Origin: a virus
Direction: 5' to 3' (one strand)
Virus record (IMG/VR): IMGVR_UViG_3300006876_000003
Location: 1 to 28,108 of that record
Length of the DNA stretch: 28,108 nt
The position numbers were made by a program, and so were the translations under genes. Below the pieces are notes generated by a model, which was given only the letters and a program-made list of their open reading frames with translations, was not told where the DNA came from and made no database searches. Positions 5,674-13,876 of the stretch are shown here, one piece after another (positions within the stretch are counted from its first letter, which is position 1; each line of letters starts with the position of its first letter).

Positions 5674-5966
5674 GCTGCGCTGCGTGTCGTAATGCCCGTG
5701 GCTACTCCACACCGTGCCCCTACTGCCGTGAGCCCGGCAACCTGCAGCGTGAGCAGAGCAGGCTCGAAAGCCAGGAGGCGCGCGAGCTCGAGAAGCTTCG
5801 CGAGGTCGCCGAGGAAAACACAGCGATGCTCGAAGAGGCGCAGAAGCGCATCCGCTCGCTCGAGCAGAAGCTCGGGCCGATGCCGCCCGAGGCGCGCTGC
5901 CATGAGTGCCAGGGAACGGGCCTGAACAAGTTTTGGTTGGCGCGACAGGAACGGGAACAGACGTGA
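5670..5966 (+). CDS. Zinc-knuckle and coiled-coil protein
   Basis: 98 residues, GTG start, GTGA overlaps on both sides. Two DnaJ-like zinc half-sites flank a coiled coil: C-A-A-C plus C-P-Y-C at residues about 3-18, and C-H-E-C-Q-G-T-G near residue 78. Between them lies a Glu/Arg/Leu heptad helix of about 50 residues. The ends could bind one zinc each or pair across a hairpin. Similar small proteins are common in phage accessory regions, and no activity can be assigned. Confidence 0.6.
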   Translation: MSCAACRNARGYSTPCPYCREPGNLQREQSRLESQEARELEKLREVAEENTAMLEEAQKRIRSLEQKLGPMPPEARCHECQGTGLNKFWLARQEREQT

Positions 5967-8413
5967 AAGAAAAGCTAGCCTGCGCCCTCATCGTCCGAGA
6001 CGATTCCACGACCCTGCGCGCATGCCTCGAGAGCATCCGGCCGCACGTGGACGAGCTCGTGGTGCTCGACACGGGCAGTCAAGACGGCTCGCCGGCAATC
6101 GCGCGTGAGTACTGCGACAAGTGGGGCCTGTTCTTGGGCTGCAATGATTCGACCAGCGGCCTGATTGAAGACTTCGCGATGGCCAGAAACCAGGCGTGGT
6201 CGATGGTCGAGTCGAGCGTCTGTCTTTGGATGGACGCTGATGACGTGCTCCTCCGCGGAGAGCTCCTGCGCCCGTTCGTCGAGCAAGGCCCGTCCGCGCC
6301 GTGGATCGGGATGATGCGCTACGACTACGCGCCCGACACCGAGCAGGACCGCGAGCGCATCGTGTTCCCGCGGCACAGCTTCACCTGGCACGGGCCGGTG
6401 CACGAGGTGCTACTCGCCAAGGAAGCGCTGCCGGACCTCGTCGTGCGCAAGGCTCCGGACGAGCTTCGGATGTCGCATCGCAAGCTCGGCAGCGGCAAGA
6501 CTCAGGAGCCGGGTCGGAACCTGCGCATCCTGCTGAAGCACCTGGCCAAGGTCGGCGAGTCCGATCCGCGCGCCATCTTCTACGCCGGCTCTGAGTACGC
6601 CTGTCACGGGAACCTCGGCGAGTCGGTGCGGATGCTCCGGCGCTACGTCGAGATCGGCCACAACGACGAGGAGCGCTGTGCTGCGATGGCCATCATCGCT
6701 CGGCAGTACCAGGCCATCGGCGACCACCGGACCGCGCTCGACTGGGCGACGAAGGCCACGCACGAGAAGGCCGAGCCAGAGCCCTACTTCCTGCTCGCGC
6801 GTTCGTACTACTCGCTAGCGATGGCCGGTGATGATCCGCCGAAGAACTTCCGCCGCGCCGCGCACTTCGCGCAGTACGGCCTGACGATGGTCGTGGACAG
6901 TCCGCTCCTACTCTGGCGTGACCCGCGCTCACGCAAGGAGATTTACGAGTACCTGAACGTCTGCCTCTCGCGCATCGGTGACTTGGATGGCGCGATCAAG
7001 GCTTGCGAGGACGGGCTTGCGCTCGACCCAGGCAACGCGGACCTGGTAACGAACCTCACGCTCTACCGGCAGCATCGGGCCCGGCGCCAAGTGCAGGCCG
7101 CAACGCTCGAGCTTCAAGAGTCGGGCGCCATCGACGCGAACCAAGCCAAGGTGATTGAGCTCGCGCTGGCCTCGAAGGTAACGCTTGGCTTCGACCAGGC
7201 GGAGGCACCGACACCGCCAGCTCCTGCGGCAGCCATGGCAGCGCCGCGCGACGGCCTCCTGCGCATCGTGTTCTACGTCGGGCACGGGCTCGAGCCGTGG
7301 TCACCGAAGACCATCGCCGAGCACGGCCAGGGCGGCTCGGAGATCATGGCCTGGGAGATGGCGCGGAGACTCGCCAAGCTCGGGCATTCCGTGCGCCTGT
7401 ACGGGCATCTCTCGCCGCAGATGGAAGGCGATTACGACGGTGTGCAGTACCTCGATGCGAGCCGGTACCGAAACGTCCAGTGCGATGTGCTGATTGCGTC
7501 GCGTCAGCCCGCAGCTGTGGATGATGCGTACGGGTGCGAGGCGAAGGCGCGGGTATTGTGGGTGCACGATCTGCACTGCGGAGAGGCTCTCAACCAAGCC
7601 CGGTCGCTGCGCTTTGATCGCATCTTGTGCTTGACGGAGTGGCACAAGGCGTTCTTTGCCGGCTGCTATCCGTCGATCCAGAAGAGCATGATTCACGTGA
7701 CGCGCAACGGCGTCGATCGGGAGATGTTCTCGGTGCCTGCGGAGCGCAACCCGCGCAAGGCAATCTACGCCAGCTCCCCCGATCGGGGTTTGCTCACCGC
7801 GGTCGAATGCTGGCCCGATGTCCGTCGCCAAGTCCCCGACGCGGAGCTTCATGTCTTCTACGGCGACGCGAACTGGAAGCGCGTAGCCGAGATGACGGGC
7901 GACACGGGGGCGATGCGCGACTTGAATCACCTGCGGCACCTGGTAGCGAACACGGAGGGTGTCGTAGCTCGCGGGCGCGTCGCTCCGGCGGAACTGTGTC
8001 GCGAGATGCTCTCTGCCGGCGTGCTGGCTTCGCCGACCTGGTGGAGCGAAACGAGCGGAATTGTTTACATGCAGGCCCAGGCCGCGGGCCTCGTCGTCGT
8101 CACGTCGCCAATTGCCGCCCTGAACGAAACGGTGGGCGAGCGCGGCGTGATGATTCGCGGCAAAGGCGAGCCGGATGGCTGGTGGCGCCAGGCCGAGTAC
8201 AAGCGCGAGTGGACGGCTGCCGTGGTCGAAGCGATGGTCTTGCCGCCGGGTGAGGGCGCCCGCATCGTGCTGTCAGCCGAAGCGCTGCGTCGCTTCGACC
8301 TGAATACCCTCGCCGAAGAGTGGTCGCAGGACTTGCTTGAGCTCGTGTCAAGGGTCACGGATGAGGTCGTGCCGCGCTTTGCGGCGCCGGTACAGGTGGA
8401 GGCTGCGCAGTGA
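5963..8413 (+). CDS. GT2-TPR-GT4 fusion glycosyltransferase
   Basis: About 816 residues from GTG 5963 (GTGA). Residues 4-200 form a GT-A family 2 glycosyltransferase: A-L-I-V-R-D-D, V-V-L-D-T-G-S-x-D-G (34-42) and the metal-binding D-A-D in W-M-D-A-D-D (91-93). Residues about 200-385 are helical TPR-like repeats, ending with A-I-K-A-C-E-D-G-L-A-L-D-P-G-N. After an Ala/Pro linker (about 410-430) comes a GT-B family 4 enzyme: G-G-S-E near 450, R-N-G-V-D near 580, S-S-P-D-R-G near 600 and the nucleotide-sugar E-x-x-G-I-V-Y-M-Q-A-Q-A-A-G near 694-708. Two catalytic domains imply sequential transfer of two sugars, with the TPR part probably holding a protein acceptor, as in O-GlcNAc-transferase-like systems. 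The GT4 half is paralogous to the gene at 10257. Confidence 0.85.
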   Translation: MKEKLACALIVRDDSTTLRACLESIRPHVDELVVLDTGSQDGSPAIAREYCDKWGLFLGCNDSTSGLIEDFAMARNQAWSMVESSVCLWMDADDVLLRGELLRPFVEQGPSAPWIGMMRYDYAPDTEQDRERIVFPRHSFTWHGPVHEVLLAKEALPDLVVRKAPDELRMSHRKLGSGKTQEPGRNLRILLKHLAKVGESDPRAIFYAGSEYACHGNLGESVRMLRRYVEIGHNDEERCAAMAIIARQYQAIGDHRTALDWATKATHEKAEPEPYFLLARSYYSLAMAGDDPPKNFRRAAHFAQYGLTMVVDSPLLLWRDPRSRKEIYEYLNVCLSRIGDLDGAIKACEDGLALDPGNADLVTNLTLYRQHRARRQVQAATLELQESGAIDANQAKVIELALASKVTLGFDQAEAPTPPAPAAAMAAPRDGLLRIVFYVGHGLEPWSPKTIAEHGQGGSEIMAWEMARRLAKLGHSVRLYGHLSPQMEGDYDGVQYLDASRYRNVQCDVLIASRQPAAVDDAYGCEAKARVLWVHDLHCGEALNQARSLRFDRILCLTEWHKAFFAGCYPSIQKSMIHVTRNGVDREMFSVPAERNPRKAIYASSPDRGLLTAVECWPDVRRQVPDAELHVFYGDANWKRVAEMTGDTGAMRDLNHLRHLVANTEGVVARGRVAPAELCREMLSAGVLASPTWWSETSGIVYMQAQAAGLVVVTSPIAALNETVGERGVMIRGKGEPDGWWRQAEYKREWTAAVVEAMVLPPGEGARIVLSAEALRRFDLNTLAEEWSQDLLELVSRVTDEVVPRFAAPVQVEAAQ

Positions 8414-9018
8414 CAATCGCGTTCCCTGAATTCAGAGGCACGAGGTGCCTAATGATGCCGTTCGTCCAAGGCGAACCGGAGTCGGTCCCGCGTGAATACG
8501 CTGCTTATGCCGAGATCGTCCGGGACGTTTTCGTGCGCAAGGGCGATGTCGGTTATTTGACGATCGACGAATCCGTTGCGCGAGCAGGCAAGCCGCACCG
8601 AGGCGAGCGGGCCAAGGCGAGTCGCGCGCTTCACACCGAAGCCGGGCGCATACCTGGCAAGCTCTATTGCTGGGGAGACGGTGGCGGCTGGGGACGAAAG
8701 CATCGCGTAACGCTCGATCGCGACGTACAAATACTGCTCGCCAACAACCTGGACGACTCGTGTGCGGTCTGGAATGCCGTTCATGAAGACACGAGTCTCG
8801 ACGGCGACATCGGGCATGTGGCCGAGGATTACCCGTACGAGGCCGCTTGTTTTATGAAAGCTGGAGAGGTTCGCCAGATCGGCATCCTTACGCCGCACGA
8901 GAGTCTCCCGGTCAGGGAGACATGCCGCCGTCAGTTCTTGCGCATCGTCGGCAGTGGCGTGCACGGACGGGAACCGTACTTCACCAAGAATCCCTTGGTT
9001 GGGGACATGGGGTCATGA
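8410..9018 (+). CDS. Conserved-looking hypothetical protein of the glycan island
   Basis: 202 residues from GTG 8410 (GTGA), ending in an ATGA overlap. It is not a repeat or low-complexity protein. Dense blocks include Y-C-W-G-D-G-G-G-W-G, A-V-W-N-A-V-H-E-D-T and T-P-H-E-S-L-P-V, then R-Q-F-L-R-I-V-G and G-V-H-G-R-E-P-Y-F-T-K-N-P. The spaced His/Asp residues and predicted beta-rich middle could fit a double-stranded beta-helix (2-oxoglutarate oxygenase or cupin), but I do not recognise the family and no HxD...H set is certain. Position between two sugar-active genes suggests a linked role. Confidence 0.65.
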   Translation: MTIAFPEFRGTRCLMMPFVQGEPESVPREYAAYAEIVRDVFVRKGDVGYLTIDESVARAGKPHRGERAKASRALHTEAGRIPGKLYCWGDGGGWGRKHRVTLDRDVQILLANNLDDSCAVWNAVHEDTSLDGDIGHVAEDYPYEAACFMKAGEVRQIGILTPHESLPVRETCRRQFLRIVGSGVHGREPYFTKNPLVGDMGS

Positions 9019-9155
9019 TCCTCAAAATCCTTCTCTCAACCCTGATGATTCTCGGTGGCGGCGCTGCGGTGACGCTGCTCGCTGCCGTTGGCGTGACTGC
9101 GCTCGTCGTGGGCGCGCTGTTCGTGCAGCTGTTCAGTGGAGATCCTCGGCCATGA
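9015..9155 (+). CDS. Tiny membrane protein
   Basis: 46 residues from ATG 9015, with ATGA overlaps on both sides. Nearly the whole chain from residue 3 to 41 is hydrophobic (Leu, Val, Ala, Gly), enough for one long or two short membrane helices, ending F-S-G-D-P-R-P. It has no cationic tail typical of holins and no endolysin neighbour. It may anchor the glycosylation proteins at the membrane; that is speculation. Confidence 0.55.
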   Translation: MILKILLSTLMILGGGAAVTLLAAVGVTALVVGALFVQLFSGDPRP

Positions 9156-10057
9156 CCCCTGAGCAGGAAGCCATCGTGCGGAGCGCGCTCGATCGCGAGA
9201 CCAACCCGGACGCGCGAGCCATTCTCGAGGGGCTGCTGACGCAGCCGCAGTGCCTGCCGCCTCCCTTGGAGCCGCCGAACGGCCTCTATCGTTACGACAT
9301 CGAGCTGATGACCGACGTGCGCGAGTTCACGTGCCGCGGCAAGTCGTTCAAGGTCGCGTGCTTCGAGGGCGACGGCATCTACCACCCGTCGATCTGGAGC
9401 CACATGGACGAGGTCGAGACGCGGGAAGCCTGGTGGGACATCCAGCCCGGCGACGTGGTGTTCGACATCGGCGCTGACTTCGGGAGCTACACGCTGCCGG
9501 CGTTGGCGATGGGGGCGAAGTACGTCCACGCCTGGAGCCCGCCGTTCAAGCTGCCGAGTAAGCCGCTGGAGCTGCAGACCCTATACAGGAGCCTCCGGGC
9601 GAACGGATGGGAGGAAGAGCCTGAGCGTGCCTGTGTCTCCTCGTACGGGCTCTGGAGCAGCATCGGGTACCTGGCGAGCTTCGACGGACCTCGTCCGGCT
9701 CAGTTGTTCAGAACGCCTCAAGAGGCGCAGGCGGCCATCGCTGGGCAGGCAGGGCACTGCTCCAGCTTCTCGGTCATGCGCCTAGACGACTATGTGCCCT
9801 TCGTAGCCGGTAAATGGGACGGCTCGCGCACCTGGATCAAAATCGACACCGAAGGCGCCGAGGAAGAGATTCTCAAAGGCGCGCGCCGGACCATCGCCGA
9901 GCGTCAACCGACCATCCTGCTCGAGTACCACGAGCTCACGATGCCCGGCTGCGAAGCGCGGCTCGACGCGATGCTCGCGGACATGGGCTACGACAAGGTC
10001 GACCGCCGGCCACATCACACGATCGCGCATGGGCTGTACAAGCCGAGGGTCGAGTAG
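9152..10057 (+). CDS. FkbM-family methyltransferase
   Basis: 301 residues from ATG 9152 (ATGA). SAM-binding motif I is V-V-F-D-I-G-A-D-F-G-S-Y near residue 100-111. The FkbM signature I-K-I-D-T-E-G-A-E-E-E-I-L-K-G-A lies near 228-243, followed by I-L-L-E-Y-H. Enzymes of this family O-methylate sugars or polyketides, and phage and surface-polysaccharide clusters often use them to cap glycans. It is placed between the two glycosyltransferase genes, consistent with sugar O-methylation. Ends in TAG sharing a base with the next GTG (TAGTG). Confidence 0.83.
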   Translation: MTPEQEAIVRSALDRETNPDARAILEGLLTQPQCLPPPLEPPNGLYRYDIELMTDVREFTCRGKSFKVACFEGDGIYHPSIWSHMDEVETREAWWDIQPGDVVFDIGADFGSYTLPALAMGAKYVHAWSPPFKLPSKPLELQTLYRSLRANGWEEEPERACVSSYGLWSSIGYLASFDGPRPAQLFRTPQEAQAAIAGQAGHCSSFSVMRLDDYVPFVAGKWDGSRTWIKIDTEGAEEEILKGARRTIAERQPTILLEYHELTMPGCEARLDAMLADMGYDKVDRRPHHTIAHGLYKPRVE

Positions 10058-10260
10058 TGGCTAAGATTCAGATTGAAAAGCGCGCCACCCTGATCGTGCT
10101 GGCTCTCGGGGGTCGCGACCTGTCCGTTCCCGAGCAGAGGGACATCGCGAAGGCGTTGGTTGGCGCACAGCTAGCCGACTTTCTCAGAGAGTCTCTGGGA
10201 CAAATAGCGGCTGAGTCCGGTTGCACGTTCACCCTCGAGCCGATCGAGGGCAAGGGATGA
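10057..10260 (+). CDS. Small hypothetical protein
   Basis: 67 residues starting at GTG 10057 (one-base overlap with the upstream TAG) and ending in ATGA overlap with the next gene. An N-terminal beta hairpin-like segment (K-I-Q-I-E-K-R-A-T-L-I-V-L) is followed by a helix with Q-R-D-I-A-K-A-L and a C-terminal C-T-F-T-L-E-P. No family recognised. Good codon character and coupling suggest it is translated. Confidence 0.55.
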   Translation: MAKIQIEKRATLIVLALGGRDLSVPEQRDIAKALVGAQLADFLRESLGQIAAESGCTFTLEPIEGKG

Positions 10261-11444
10261 ACCTCGCCCTCATCTTCAGCACCTGGAACCTCGCCTTCCG
10301 CGGCGCGTTCACCTTCGCCGGGCTCTGGGACGATCCGCGCGGTCTCTCGGGCTCCGAGGTCGCGTTCGTGCAGTACGCGCGGGCACTGAAGGCCGCCGGC
10401 CACGAGGTCACGCTCTACACAGATTCGACGGACCAGGACTTCGAAGGCATGGCAGTCCGGCCGCTCGACGCGCGGACCATCACGCCACACGACGCAGCCA
10501 TCTCGTTCAACGATCCGGAGCCGCTGCGTCACTTCACTGGCGCGCTTCGGGTGTTCGTCCAGTACGTCAACAGCTTCGACTACTGCGAGCACGACATGCC
10601 GTCCTTCGTGGACCTGTTCGTGTCGCCAAGCGAGGCGCATTGCCGGATGCTCACGGGCAAAACCTGGCCGCTGAAGACCGGGAAGTGGACGCCGGACCCG
10701 CGCGATTGGGTCGTGGTGCCGCTGGCGTGCGATCCGAGCGAGTACAGCGGCGACAAGGTCCCCGGCCGCGTCATTCACTGTTCGTCGCCCGACCGCGGCT
10801 TGCACTGGCTCCTGCAGGAGTGGCCGGCCATCAAGCGCGCCGTGCCGCATGCCGAGCTTCACATCTACTACCGGCTCCGCGCCTGGCTCGATCAGTGGGA
10901 CCGGACCAAGTACAACCCGGCGCTCGAGTCGTCACGGGCGCGGGCGCTCCACATCGAAGAGTGCTTTCGGCGCATGGGCGACCGCTGGGGTGTGTTCGTG
11001 CACGACGCCGTGTCTCGGCGCGAGATTGCGACCGCGCTGTCCGAAGCCGAACTGCTCGCCTACCCGTGCGACACCGTGGCCTGGACCGAGGGATTCTCGT
11101 GCTCGACGCTCGAGGCGTGTGCTGCGCGCGCGTGCCCAGTCATCTGGGACACCGACGCGCTCGGTGACATCTACCGGGACGCTGCCGTGGTGACGCCTCG
11201 CGGTGACACGGAGCGGTGGCGAAAGACTGTGATCGAGCTGCTGACGAACCAGCGGCTCCGGGATGACGTGAACGACCGGGCCGAGGCCTTTGCGGAGACC
11301 ATGACATGGACCAACTCAACGAAGAAATTGCTCGACGCGATACAGAGCCGGTGCCGCGCGTCATCCGTATCCGCCTCGCCGACGCGACCGCTGCCGGTTG
11401 GATCCGAAACCTGCTCACCGAGCCCTGCGGCGGCGTCTCTCTGA
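10257..11444 (+). CDS. GT4-family glycosyltransferase
   Basis: 395 residues from ATG 10257 (ATGA). GT-B fold enzyme with an N-terminal acceptor domain containing L-S-G-S-E-V-A (about 30-36). A C-terminal donor domain has C-S-S-P-D-R-G-L (about 173-180), A-E-L-H-I-Y-Y and E-G-F-S-C-S-T-L-E-A-C-A-A-R (about 277-290), the E-x(7)-E-like donor site. It transfers a nucleotide-activated sugar with retention. S-S-P-D-R-G-L and the A-E-L-H block are shared with the C-terminal half of the fusion gene at 5963, so the two are paralogues. The last ~45 codons overlap the cupin gene by 139 bp and look like low-complexity read-through after K-K-L-L-D-A-I, so the functional end is probably near 11345. Confidence 0.82.
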   Translation: MNLALIFSTWNLAFRGAFTFAGLWDDPRGLSGSEVAFVQYARALKAAGHEVTLYTDSTDQDFEGMAVRPLDARTITPHDAAISFNDPEPLRHFTGALRVFVQYVNSFDYCEHDMPSFVDLFVSPSEAHCRMLTGKTWPLKTGKWTPDPRDWVVVPLACDPSEYSGDKVPGRVIHCSSPDRGLHWLLQEWPAIKRAVPHAELHIYYRLRAWLDQWDRTKYNPALESSRARALHIEECFRRMGDRWGVFVHDAVSRREIATALSEAELLAYPCDTVAWTEGFSCSTLEACAARACPVIWDTDALGDIYRDAAVVTPRGDTERWRKTVIELLTNQRLRDDVNDRAEAFAETMTWTNSTKKLLDAIQSRCRASSVSASPTRPLPVGSETCSPSPAAASL

Positions 11445-11731
11445 TTCACTCGGTGGCGGGCTCGAAGCGGTCCGCGCACTACCACAAGGAAGACGCGCAC
11501 TGGCTCTACGTGGCCAAGGGCGCGATGTTCTACTGGGAGCGCCCGGTGGGCAGCCGCGCGAAGCCGGTCTGCTACCGCGTCTACGGCGGCGAGATGATTC
11601 ACACCGGGCCGATGGTCGAGCACTGGACCGAGTTCCCGGAAGAAACCCTGCTCATCAGCATGAGCGACCGGCCGCGCGATCACGACTCGCACGAGAGCGA
11701 CGTGGTCCGGGTCGGGGAAAGGCCCGAGTGA
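11306..11731 (+). CDS. Cupin-fold protein
   Basis: 141 residues. A single cupin barrel is visible: G-S-K-R-S-A-H-Y-H-K-E-D-A-H-W-L-Y-V-A-K-G (H-x-H with E and H, residues about 52-66), F-Y-W-E-R, and G-E-M-I-H-T-G-P-M-V-E-H-W-T-E (second His motif, about 98-110). Sugar-cluster cupins include NDP-sugar epimerases and isomerases; a metal is likely bound by the His residues. ATG 11306 has GGAG upstream but lies inside the glycosyltransferase gene. GTG 11351 is an alternative start nearer the point where this frame gains good codon use. Substrate unknown. Confidence 0.75.
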   Translation: MDQLNEEIARRDTEPVPRVIRIRLADATAAGWIRNLLTEPCGGVSLIHSVAGSKRSAHYHKEDAHWLYVAKGAMFYWERPVGSRAKPVCYRVYGGEMIHTGPMVEHWTEFPEETLLISMSDRPRDHDSHESDVVRVGERPE

Positions 11732-11889
11732 TGCAGCTCACAATCGCGGCGCTGGTGATGCTCGTCGGCCTGCTGGTCTACGCGCTATCGAACAACGCGA
11801 AGGTCGCCGAGCTCGGCCGAATCATGTTCTGGACCGGGCTCGCGATCAGCCTGTTGGCGGTCGGTGGGCAAGGGGTGCGGCTGCCGTGA
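11728..11889 (+). CDS. Small two-helix membrane protein
   Basis: 52-53 residues; GTG 11728 gives a GTGA overlap and ATG 11731 a TGATG overlap with the cupin. Two hydrophobic helices (about residues 3-19 and 30-45) are separated by S-N-N-A-K-V-A-E-L-G-R. Small proteins of this layout are common in phages of Proteobacteria and have no proven role. Not a convincing holin, because no endolysin or spanin lies nearby. Confidence 0.6.
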   Translation: MMQLTIAALVMLVGLLVYALSNNAKVAELGRIMFWTGLAISLLAVGGQGVRLP

Positions 11890-12164
11890 GCGACTTCACC
11901 GAAAGGGGCATCACCAGCGCCGAATGGTTCCTCGTCGAGACGTGCCTGCGGCTCTACCGCGAGCAGCTTCGTGCCTATTCGGACTCGCGCTTCGGAATGC
12001 AACTCGGCCAGGGTCTGCCCTCGGCGCTTCTGTCAGCCATCGCGGCGGTGCATACCGAGCGCCAAGATCCGACGCTGGTCGCAGAGCTCGAGCGCGCAGA
12101 GCGTGAGGCGAAGGCCGCGGCGGGCCGCGTCGCTGAACTGCGGAAGAGGGTCAATGGCGAGTAG
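11886..12164 (+). CDS. Hypothetical protein with C-terminal coiled coil
   Basis: 92 residues from GTG 11886 (GTGA); it overlaps the next gene by 11 bp. The N-terminal half has E-R-G-I-T-S-A-E-W-F-L-V and L-R-L-Y-R-E-Q-L. The last ~30 residues are a Glu/Ala/Arg heptad helix (L-E-R-A-E-R-E-A-K-A-A-A). No family recognised. Its place inside the sugar cluster is the only clue to function. Confidence 0.55.
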   Translation: MSDFTERGITSAEWFLVETCLRLYREQLRAYSDSRFGMQLGQGLPSALLSAIAAVHTERQDPTLVAELERAEREAKAAAGRVAELRKRVNGE

Positions 12165-13362
12165 CTTCCACATCCGCGCCACCTGCCGCCTCTGCTCGGC
12201 GCAGCTCCCCGAGGAGCGCATCCTGGACCTAGGCGAGACCGCGCTGGCGAACGAGCTCAAGTCCACGCGCGCGGAATCTCTGGCGCAGGACAAGTTCCCG
12301 CTCTACCTCGTGCAGTGCAAGGCGTGCGGTCACGTGCAGCTGCCGGTCGTGGTGGACCCGGAGCGGCTGTTCCCGGCGGATTACCCGTACGAGAGCGGCA
12401 CCACGGAGACCTTTCGCGATCACCTCTGGCACCAGGCGCAATGGCTCGACGATCTGCTGCCTCGGAACGCGCGGGTGCTCGAGATCGGCTCGAACGACGG
12501 GACGCTGCTCGGGTACCTGAAGAAGCTCGGCCATCTCGTGGTCGGCGTGGACCCGGCGGAAGGCGTCGCGGTCAAGGCGCGAGAGGCTGGCGTTCCGACC
12601 GAGATCGAGCACTTCAGCTTCGGGGTCGCGTGCCGGCTCGCTGCCACGTACGGCCCGTTCGATCTGGTCGTGGCCAACAACGTCTTTGCGCACGTGGACG
12701 AGCTGTCCTCGTTCACCGAAGGCGTCGCGCATGTCCTGAAGCCGGGCGGGAGCTTCGTGTTCGAGGTCGGGTACTTCCCGCGGGTGTGTGAGCGGGGGTT
12801 GCTCGGGACCGTGTATCACGAGCACCTCTCGTACCATTCGCTCTCGAGCCTGGACCCGTTCCTGAAGGCGCGGGGGTTCGACTTCATGCAGATTCACGAG
12901 ATCGATTCGCAGGGCGGATCCATCCGATGCCTGGCTCGCAAGCGCGGCCCTGAGTTGACTGGCGAAGAGGCGCTGCGGCACGCCGCGGTGATGGCCGGGC
13001 GGAGCTTCCCGGAGCCTTTTGATCCGCTCGCCCTCGACGACCACCGCCGAGACCTGGTAGCCAAAACGTGCGCCGTCCTGGACTTGCTCCTCGCCGGCAA
13101 GCGCGTCTGCGGCTACGGCGCGCCCGCAAAGCTGACCTCGCTGCTCGCGGCGACCGGGCTCGGCGCTGACGAGCTGGAATGCGTGTTCGACGACAACCCG
13201 CGGAAGGTTGGGAAGTTCACGCCGGGGAGCGGGATACCAATCGTGGCCAGTGCCGAGATCGCGGAGCGAAAGCCCGACGTGCTGGTGCTGTTCTCGGGCA
13301 ACTTCGAAGCGGAGATCAGGCGGAAGCATCCCGAGTTCTCGGGGGATTGGATCGTGCTCTGA
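12154..13362 (+). CDS. NDP-sugar C-methyltransferase (TylCIII/TcaB9 type)
   Basis: 402 residues from ATG 12154. Three-part architecture of sugar C-methyltransferases: an N-terminal zinc site (C11, C14, C55, C58), a central SAM domain with L-E-I-G-S-N-D-G-T (109-117), and a C-terminal Rossmann-like substrate domain with G-Y-G-A-P-A-K. The catalytic Y-H-E-H box (221-224) and an upstream H180 match the residues used by TcaB9-like enzymes to deprotonate a 4-keto sugar before methylation at C3. It therefore needs a 4-keto-6-deoxy donor, which the RmlB-like enzyme at 14426 could supply. Length and all key residues are intact, and this is the best functional clue in the island. Confidence 0.88.
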   Translation: MASSFHIRATCRLCSAQLPEERILDLGETALANELKSTRAESLAQDKFPLYLVQCKACGHVQLPVVVDPERLFPADYPYESGTTETFRDHLWHQAQWLDDLLPRNARVLEIGSNDGTLLGYLKKLGHLVVGVDPAEGVAVKAREAGVPTEIEHFSFGVACRLAATYGPFDLVVANNVFAHVDELSSFTEGVAHVLKPGGSFVFEVGYFPRVCERGLLGTVYHEHLSYHSLSSLDPFLKARGFDFMQIHEIDSQGGSIRCLARKRGPELTGEEALRHAAVMAGRSFPEPFDPLALDDHRRDLVAKTCAVLDLLLAGKRVCGYGAPAKLTSLLAATGLGADELECVFDDNPRKVGKFTPGSGIPIVASAEIAERKPDVLVLFSGNFEAEIRRKHPEFSGDWIVL

Positions 13363-13363
13363 A

Positions 13364-13876
13364 ATGGCACTTCTGGACACGCTGAAGATGCTCTACACGC
13401 CCGAGCGCCTGATGGAGGCGATGAAGGTATCGACCCCCGCCGGTCGCATCGAGGAGATCGCCTCTCTTTACGAAGAGGGAATCATCGAGCAGGTGACGGC
13501 CATGCAGCTGCTGAACACGCCGCTTCAGCCCGAGCCGATGCCCTGCGTAAAAGACGACCGACGTCGTCCCGCTGATTACCAGTGCCAGTGCGACAAGTGC
13601 CTCATTCAGCGAGAGCGCCTAGCCTTCCCGGAGAGCCCGCTTCTCAATCGCCTGAACACCGCGCCCCTGCCGGAGCCTACGCATTGCACCTGCGGCGCGG
13701 AGTTGATGGGCGCGAAGGCGGTCGCCTGGAAGCGCTGCGGCGATTGCAACGTCGCTTTTCTCAGCGGGAGAAAGCCCCAGGACATCGACACCCGAATCCG
13801 GGCCGCCGCCAAGCCCGACGCTGACCCGACGAGCGGCTGGAGCGCTGGCGCGACTGCGGGGTACGAATGGCCCTGA
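13364..13876 (+). CDS. Hypothetical protein with two Cys clusters
   Basis: 171 residues from ATG 13364, one base after the preceding stop. The N-terminal helical part (to ~60) is followed by C-Q-C-D-K-C (about 74-79). Further on, C-T-C-G with C-G-D-C (about 108-126) makes a zinc-ribbon-like pair. The C-terminus is disordered, rich in Ala/Gly/Pro. No family recognised; metal binding is likely but the partner is not visible. Confidence 0.58.
   Translation: MALLDTLKMLYTPERLMEAMKVSTPAGRIEEIASLYEEGIIEQVTAMQLLNTPLQPEPMPCVKDDRRRPADYQCQCDKCLIQRERLAFPESPLLNRLNTAPLPEPTHCTCGAELMGAKAVAWKRCGDCNVAFLSGRKPQDIDTRIRAAAKPDADPTSGWSAGATAGYEWP

Noticed and set aside
4780-6072. 430-residue open frame on the minus strand
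   Set aside because: Shadow of the oxidoreductase and zinc-knuckle genes; arises from high GC third positions.
9015-9155. Holin
   Set aside because: Hydrophobic and small, but no endolysin or spanin nearby and location is inside sugar genes.
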